A stretch of 64,000 nt of DNA, taken from contig CM030939.1 of NCBI GenBank assembly GCA_018136815.1, forward strand, positions 4,147,419 through 4,211,418. Reading direction: 5' to 3'. Source of the DNA: Isochrysis galbana. Lineage: Eukaryota; Haptophyta; Isochrysidales; Isochrysidaceae. Positions 61,101-64,000 of the stretch are shown one piece after another. Below the pieces are notes generated by a model, which had not been told where the DNA came from, made no database searches, and saw only the letters and a program-made list of their open reading frames with translations. Both the position numbers and the translations under genes were made by a program. Positions within the stretch are counted from its first letter, which is position 1. Each line of letters opens with the position of its first letter.

Positions 61101-64000
61101 AACTTATCGATCTTGATGAACTTCGTCGCTTCTGCCGGCAGCTGCTTCTGAATGTCCTCCGCAGAGAAGATGTTCTCCAAGTACATCCACGCGCGCTGGC
61201 ACGCGAGCCACTCGTCGAGGATCTCCGAGAGCAACCCCAACTTCTTCTCCCACTCCTCAACCTCGGCGCGGATGCCACCAACGAATCGCGACGCAAGGAT
61301 GGTTTGAAGCGACACCTGCGAGTCCTCGAGGTTGACGATGATCTCGTCAACGCCGCCCAGGATCCACACATCCGTCGAGTCGCGATTGTTGATGGTGACG
61401 AACGAGGTGTCCGCCCACGAAGTGCGGATCTTCGCAAGCAACTGTTCTAGCCCGTACTCGCCGGAGGCGGTGGCGGAGGTCTCGCCGATGAAGTCGGCGT
61501 GCGCTAGCACGCCGTAACGCAGGAGCTGCTCCATCGTGAAGGGCTGGTCCGGGTCGTACGGTTGCTCCAGCCGGTCGAAGATCTTCTTCCAATGGCGCTC
61601 CTGCATCGATCGGTTGCCCAAATCCTGTAGCACGGGAAGGGCCTCCTTGAACTCCTCCACTAGCTCCTTGAGACGCTCGACAACGGGGTCGGTCTGACCA
61701 CCCTTGGCGGCCTTTTTCGACATTTTGTGCACGTCCTTGAAGTAGGCCGCCGTCTCGGTGGCGATCGCCTCCATGTCCAGTGTCTTGAAGTCCTCCGTCT
61801 TCCAACCAATGTGCATGTCGTTCCAGCTGTCGAAGCGTTGCCAGACCTCGGTCTTGGCCTCGCAGTAGCTGGTGGTGTCGCGCAGCTGCGTGAACTCCGA
61901 CTGGGGCACCTTGAAGGTCTCTTGCATTTGCTTGTACATCTCGGCCTTCTCGCCAAGCTGGGCGAGCGTCTCCGACACGCCAGCGAGCTTGTCTAGCACC
62001 TCCTTGGGGTCTTGCTCCGGATCGACGAAGTCGCCCGTGTAAAGCGAGGCAAGGATTGACATGAGCTCCTCGTCGAGGGCGTGGATAGAATTATCCAAGT
62101 TCGAGCCGAAACCGGCCATTTTTGCCTGGATGGCTTCCTCTGCCTCAATGATCTTGTCTGCGAAGTTCTCGCGGGTTTCCTTGAGGTTGTCCTTCTTCAC
62201 CGAGTCCGACGCCGGAATTTTCACGTCGAGCTGATCGAGGAGCTCGTACATGTCGACCACCTGGCCCGCTCGCTCGTCGAGATCATCTGCCTCGGCCTTG
62301 ATCATGTTGACCATCTCGCAGTGGTCCGCAAAGTCTCGCAATGAGCGTGGTTGCTCTGTCAGATCGCGCATCTTGGTCGTGTACTCATGCAAGGAGTTGG
62401 CTGCACGATCGCGAGCGACGGTGAGCAGGAGGCTACGGCACTTGTCAAGCGCCCTGGTGGTCACGGGGACCAACGCGTTCTTGAGCGTCTTGGAGTCGAT
62501 TAGCAGGTTGCGCTCGGTGCCAAAGAGCTTCATGCGGTCGAGCTCTCGACTCCAACGATTAAGCTGCCCTGTGTCGTTCTTGAAGGCGGCAAACGTCTCC
62601 GCAACCGTCGCTGTCGCTTGCTTTTCGGCGTACGCATCGAAGTTCCAATACTCGCCAAAGATGTGGATGACGCGGTATTCTTCGAAAATCTGCGAGTAGT
62701 CCCTCGCGCGCTCGAAGTCGTCCGTCAAGCACTGCTCCGCCTCGCGCTGCACCCTCTCAAAGCGCACCGACTGCCGCACAATCTTGGAGACATCAGGGCC
62801 CTCGATGCGCCCTGTGACGAAGTAGGGCTTAAAAGGCCGCATGTACAAGAGGCGGGGCACGGCGTGCACCGTCGCCACCATGCCCTCAAGCATTGCAGAG
62901 ATGGCCGAGTGAAAGTGCTCCAGCGGTGGCGAGAAGGTGATCTCGTTCGACCCAAAGTCGACAGATGTGACCCACACGCCATTCTTCTGTCGTGGCTGAT
63001 ACAGCCCATCGAGGAAGCCCTCTGCTGTCTCGACGACAAGCACGTAGCATGCCGACACTGCCATATAGTCGGTGAGCCGGATGAAGTCACCCAACATCTG
63101 CGCCTCCGTCTGCGCCTGGCGTACAGCCGCCGCGCGGTCTGCAGCCTCCTTCTTGGCAGCAGCCATAGACTGGGTTTTTTTCTTTTTGAGCGGGTTGAGG
63201 GTGGCGGCTGTGGCATCATCGGTCGCGGGCACCACGGTGGAAGCGGTGTCGTCGCTTATCTTGGCGCGTGTGGCGACGTCCTTGCAGACCTTTTCTATCA
63301 GCGCCTGAAGTTTGTCGACGATCTGCTCGAAAGCTTTGGCTGCGTGAGCACGCGTCTGAGTCTGTTCATCCATAAACGGGTCGATTGAACCAGCATTGAC
63401 AGCCGTGGGCGGCGTGAGCAGCTTGGTGTTCTCGCCAGTGCGCAGCTCGTAGCAGAGCGCGTTGATCTCGAGCAGTGTGCGGCTGAAGGCGGTGCGTGCG
63501 ATGAAGAGGCGCTTGGCGAGCTGACGCCGCACGTTGCAGTACAGCTTGTGTCGCATGTTTGCGCGCCACAGACGGAAGATCTTTGCGGCGAGGTAATGCC
63601 GGAAGAAGCGTATCGACTGCAGCACGTTGAAGAAGGTGGACTGCTCCATCCATGCAGAGAGGGACATGAACTCGGACGGCTGCGACGTGCCGAAAGCGTG
63701 CGCCACGCCGTTCGCCGACATGGTGAAATACTCCGCCTCTACCTCCTCACGACCCACCACCACCAGATCATATGGCCGGAAGTTATCGCCCGTCTTGGCG
63801 CGGTTGAGGTAGACAAACTTGACGGGCGTGTGGTTGCCGCGCCGTGCAAAAAAGTTGGCCGCGTCTTCACCCGTCTTCAGCTTCGACTCCTCGCCCGCCC
63901 CGTCGATGTCGTTGTCGGGCACAGTCGCGTCTGAAGTCGATCCGGCGGCGTCGGCAATCGGCGCGAGTCGCTTGCCTGCGCTCACTCTGCTACGGGAGGA
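52166..64000 (-). CDS. Axonemal inner-arm (single-headed type) dynein heavy chain, 5' end outside window
   Basis: One uninterrupted frame of at least 3,940 codons reaches the window edge. There is no ATG near the edge (the codon at 63985 is GTG and the frame stays open beyond), so the gene starts outside or in an upstream exon. Counting from 63985: tail ~1-1200, AAA1 with GPAGTGKTET (~1280) and FDEFNRI, AAA2 GLTLTGKSR (~1560), AAA3 GETGTGKS (~1906), and AAA4 GVGGSGRSS (~2258). The stalk coiled coils and microtubule-binding tip follow at ~2500-2770. The C-terminal domain ends with GTYIHGMVMEGARFE, YDCPFYKT and RAGTLSTTGHSTNHV. The short tail and total near 4,000 residues fit the DNAH1/3/6/7/12 group of single-headed inner-arm dyneins, which bend the flagellum. 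The subtype is not assigned. AAA1 Walker A and B are intact. The lack of introns contrasts with the neighbouring genes. Confidence 0.95.
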   Translation of the reverse strand, partial: SSRSRVSAGKRLAPIADAAGSTSDATVPDNDIDGAGEESKLKTGEDAANFFARRGNHTPVKFVYLNRAKTGDNFRPYDLVVVGREEVEAEYFTMSANGVAHAFGTSQPSEFMSLSAWMEQSTFFNVLQSIRFFRHYLAAKIFRLWRANMRHKLYCNVRRQLAKRLFIARTAFSRTLLEINALCYELRTGENTKLLTPPTAVNAGSIDPFMDEQTQTRAHAAKAFEQIVDKLQALIEKVCKDVATRAKISDDTASTVVPATDDATAATLNPLKKKKTQSMAAAKKEAADRAAAVRQAQTEAQMLGDFIRLTDYMAVSACYVLVVETAEGFLDGLYQPRQKNGVWVTSVDFGSNEITFSPPLEHFHSAISAMLEGMVATVHAVPRLLYMRPFKPYFVTGRIEGPDVSKIVRQSVRFERVQREAEQCLTDDFERARDYSQIFEEYRVIHIFGEYWNFDAYAEKQATATVAETFAAFKNDTGQLNRWSRELDRMKLFGTERNLLIDSKTLKNALVPVTTRALDKCRSLLLTVARDRAANSLHEYTTKMRDLTEQPRSLRDFADHCEMVNMIKAEADDLDERAGQVVDMYELLDQLDVKIPASDSVKKDNLKETRENFADKIIEAEEAIQAKMAGFGSNLDNSIHALDEELMSILASLYTGDFVDPEQDPKEVLDKLAGVSETLAQLGEKAEMYKQMQETFKVPQSEFTQLRDTTSYCEAKTEVWQRFDSWNDMHIGWKTEDFKTLDMEAIATETAAYFKDVHKMSKKAAKGGQTDPVVERLKELVEEFKEALPVLQDLGNRSMQERHWKKIFDRLEQPYDPDQPFTMEQLLRYGVLAHADFIGETSATASGEYGLEQLLAKIRTSWADTSFVTINNRDSTDVWILGGVDEIIVNLEDSQVSLQTILASRFVGGIRAEVEEWEKKLGLLSEILDEWLACQRAWMYLENIFSAEDIQKQLPAEATKFIKIDKFFKDRMRKCNESPNVISQIMVPKLLETFVDANNQLDAIQKSLEDYLETKRGAFARFYFLSNDELLEILSQTRDPHAVQPHLMKCFDALKKLTFGDGENAKQMKALNSSEGEVVPFTEPPVAEGAVEHWLLDMQKAMVSTLYTVSKACLEGLTTMDKKDWYFAFPAAPVIMIGCIEWTNGVETALVKLRDGSDPGALTNYNKEWIQSIQGMVELVRTQLTPLQRGILAAKLVIDVHARDTVDTMCSMGISWVNDFEWQRQLRYYWEEEADDCVIRQTNTRFLYGYEYLGNSMRLVITPLTDKCYMTLTGALHLGMGGAPAGPAGTGKTETTKDLAKALARQCVVMNCSDGLDYKMMGRFFSGLAQSGAWACFDEFNRIDIEVLSVIAQQILTIQEACKMKAERFVFEGREIPLNSGYGVFITMNPGYAGRAELPDNLKALFRPVAMMVPDYRLIAEIMLFAEGFGEAKGLSNKMTQLYRLSSEQLSKQDHYDFGMRAVKSVLVMAGQLKRANPDIAEDITLIRALRDSNLPKFLYDDVPLFMAIIQDLFPGVEIPNVDYGRLQTSVETALRKEGLQPVPTYVAKIIQLYETMLVRHGVMVVGLTLTGKSRCQNALADALSQLRRDGEESPHYEVTRQHTLNPKSVTMGELYGEVNPVTQEWTDGLVPTLVRLAVGDDSDNFHWITFDGPVDALWIENMNTVLDDNKMLCLSNGERIKLAPTMHMVFEVNDLAVASPATVSRCGMVFMESVYLGNQPYITSWCEKRLPELLPNMQAEVQALCNKYLEPTLEYVRSNLRAGTETNNANLLMSFFRMLESSLVPEKGIGVKGQADEDKHKLVRLWFIFSIIWSIGGNLREESRPKFDEFIRKSGLLIELDPTFPSDGTVFDFCVSAAHSSFVTWTSMVPTFEYVKGVPFFDILVPTGETTCYEYVLGMLIAQGSHVMLVGETGTGKSVLVQGFLNKLVATSEKGINPVLASFSAQTSARNMQDLLESKLDKIRKNLLGAGPGRQCVVMVDDINMPALEKYGAQPPIELVRQTLAQGGFYDLKKLFFKRVQNTAFIAACGPPGGGRNTITPRLVRHFNLLWMPQMSGSAMQNIFGNILSGFLGVDDFTDDVKALARTVVAITIKLYDCMCSEMLPTPSKSHYTFNLRDVSKVTQGILQITSPKCPDADVFLRLWCHEASRVFADRLVNKTDREWFASKMSSILKEDTERDWPAESFPNLMFGAYMKSSDGFENAPYEEVDVETTSTKLDDALADYNMASTKPMNLVFFKDACHHLARISRIITQPRGCALLVGVGGSGRSSLVRLASAMWDYTCFSIEITRTYDTSAFHDDLKRFMFNAGCKNKPCVFLFSDTQIVKESFVEDINNLLNAGEVPNMMGEDDMAQILNEVRPLAKAAGKPEGRDAVYAYFVQLVRQNLHIVLAMSPIGDAFRVRCRMFPSLVNCCTIDWFDEWPRDALLSVAQRYFGKVDFGDEKIKEGIAQIVVDMQSSVSHTGQEFFAELRRKTYTTPTSYLELLNLYSAMLAEQRELVARKISHYSGGINKLVETNVVVDKMKKELVNLQPILQKAAQDTQVLLKQVAEDQANAEEVKVRVKKEEAEVAVISKEAGEIAADAQRDLDEAMPAFHSAVNALKSLNKSDIQEMKAYKQPPELVQMVLEAVCILLGKKPSWDEAKKIMSDMGFLQSLQDFDKDNIDAKKIKAIQKYVKNESFQPDNVGKVSKAAKSLCLWVRAMDTYDRVAKTVEPKKEKLAAAKAKLSEAETMLKEKQQMLADVEARVAGLKRTLEETQSKARELEDQEKDTQIKLERAAKLVGGLGSEKTRWEALCKALEEGQRNLIGNMVVCSGAIAYQGPFTAPYRAKLNQAWVAKVMGLGINCADNPTVGNILGDPVTIREWGIYGLPLDTLSVENAIFVTRSRRWPLMVDPQGQANRWVKNLEKANKLRLVKLTQSDMLRALEQSIRVGIPVLLENVPEELDPALDPVLLKQTYTSQGRTLIRLGDTDVDYDANFRFYITTKLGNPHYLPEVCIKVTIVNFTVTFEGLEDQLLADVAALERPDLTQKKEALVVQIAEGRRTIKELEDKILRMLAESSGNILDDEDLINTLDESKKTSALTEEAVRGAEETSKEIDVAQESYRPVATRGSILYFVVADFTNVDPMYQYSLQYFKLVLTNTVRAAEKADDLAARLQMLIDAITKTMFVMICRGLFEKHKGLFAFMIAASIERHKKAVTPEEWAFFLKSQSPLEDGAPANPGIGWLDDKSWNALLQIGAEIPALAGLKESVASDLGAWEAFCNADAPQTEPLPSGWDAKLSPFQRLLVLKAFKPEKVAMGSVEYVAKAMGDDFKEAPPFDLLSTYKDSDARGPIIFVLTSGSDPTQYLLHLAKQQGYRPGENLKLVSLGQGQGPIAEKLVSEGLVAGHWVCLQNCHLAVSWLPRLDRLVENLREDDAVNENFRLWLTTMPTPKFPVPVLQSSLKLTQEPPKGLKANVNRSYVDMNVTEFESCTKPGPFKKLIFGLIFFNAVIQERRKYGAIGWNIPYQWMTSDLVFAQQNLRLMIDEQPETPLEALNTIISDVIYGGRVTDAQDVRLTRAVLATYMSASAIEDPTYSYCPQLDDRFKYSPPIEGDVDSYRAYIATFPIVDRPEIFGLHQNADISFQQKETGEMLDTIISLQPRTGGGGTGQTPDEIVGDVCDDLLARLPSRLDVTQAAEATFAKLEDGSMNPLGIFLSHEIEKFNRLLGAVSTMLKEMQRALKGLVVMSAQLDAAYANFLFQQVPTPWGEGGKGYPSLKPLASWSKDMIARFQFMRDWLTGGPPASFWISAFFFPQGFFTSALQAHARRYKLPIDMLRFAAEVMPYEGLADTPAPPDNGTYIHGMVMEGARFEVTRNAMAESRVGELFAPMNVVWLKPGDLNEARPAGWYDCPFYKTNVRAGTLSTTGHSTNHVCNFLLPSDIEPGHWIRRGAALISMTND

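Noticed and set aside
52300-63900. Many plus-strand frames opposite the dynein gene
   Set aside because: Shadows of a highly biased coding strand; none resembles a known protein.

Overview
The window is nuclear DNA of a GC-rich unicellular flagellated eukaryote, most likely a microalga. A haptophyte is my best guess, but this is inference from gene content and style, not proof. Genes carry short spliceosomal introns (about 85-350 bp, GT-AG, possibly one GC-AG), mostly in phase 0. There is an axonemal dynein heavy chain (so a motile flagellum), and the spacers are packed with G/C homopolymers, GA tracts and dispersed repeats. A run of exactly 100 N at 44181-44280 is a scaffold gap.

Layout. 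1-7.4 kb: a PIF/Harbinger DNA transposon with two convergent genes, a coiled-coil accessory protein on + and a DDE transposase on -. A LINE is inserted in the 3' end of the transposase and flanked by a perfect 18-bp target-site duplication. 8.3-12.9 kb (+): an unconventional myosin with IQ, CEP164-like WW and three PDZ domains. 12.9-16.5 kb: repeats. 16.5-19.0 kb (-): PUS7/TruD tRNA pseudouridine synthase. 19.1-22.2 kb: repeats. 22.2-24.2 kb (-): coiled-coil protein. 25-28 kb: relic of a Ty3-type chromovirus. 29.8-30.6 kb (-): ClpP protease. 31-34 kb: repeats. 34.3-37.4 kb (+): multi-membrane-span protein with a TIR-like SHSW domain. 38.3-39.8 kb (-): B-type cyclin. 40-42.8 kb: LINE and retroelement debris. 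43.0 kb to the gap (+): CRAL-TRIO/Sec14 protein. 44.3-47.6 kb: LINE fragment and a Pro-rich repeat tract. 48.7-49.9 kb (-): DHHC-type palmitoyltransferase. 50-52 kb: repeats. 52.2-64.0 kb (-): single-headed inner-arm dynein heavy chain, one exon of at least 11.8 kb, 5' end outside the window.

The host genes look like unrelated housekeeping, cytoskeletal and membrane genes, not a cluster. The coherent and possibly undescribed story is in the repeats. Three LINE copies and several non-autonomous GC-rich repeats (two copies of about 930 bp, each with a perfect 17-bp target-site duplication) all start with a short terminal hairpin. In one family the hairpin shows compensatory change. A second repeat family carries a 32-nt nested hairpin, also with a compensatory pair, and shares its 3' tail with the LINE. 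This suggests one retrotransposition machinery serving several non-coding passengers.
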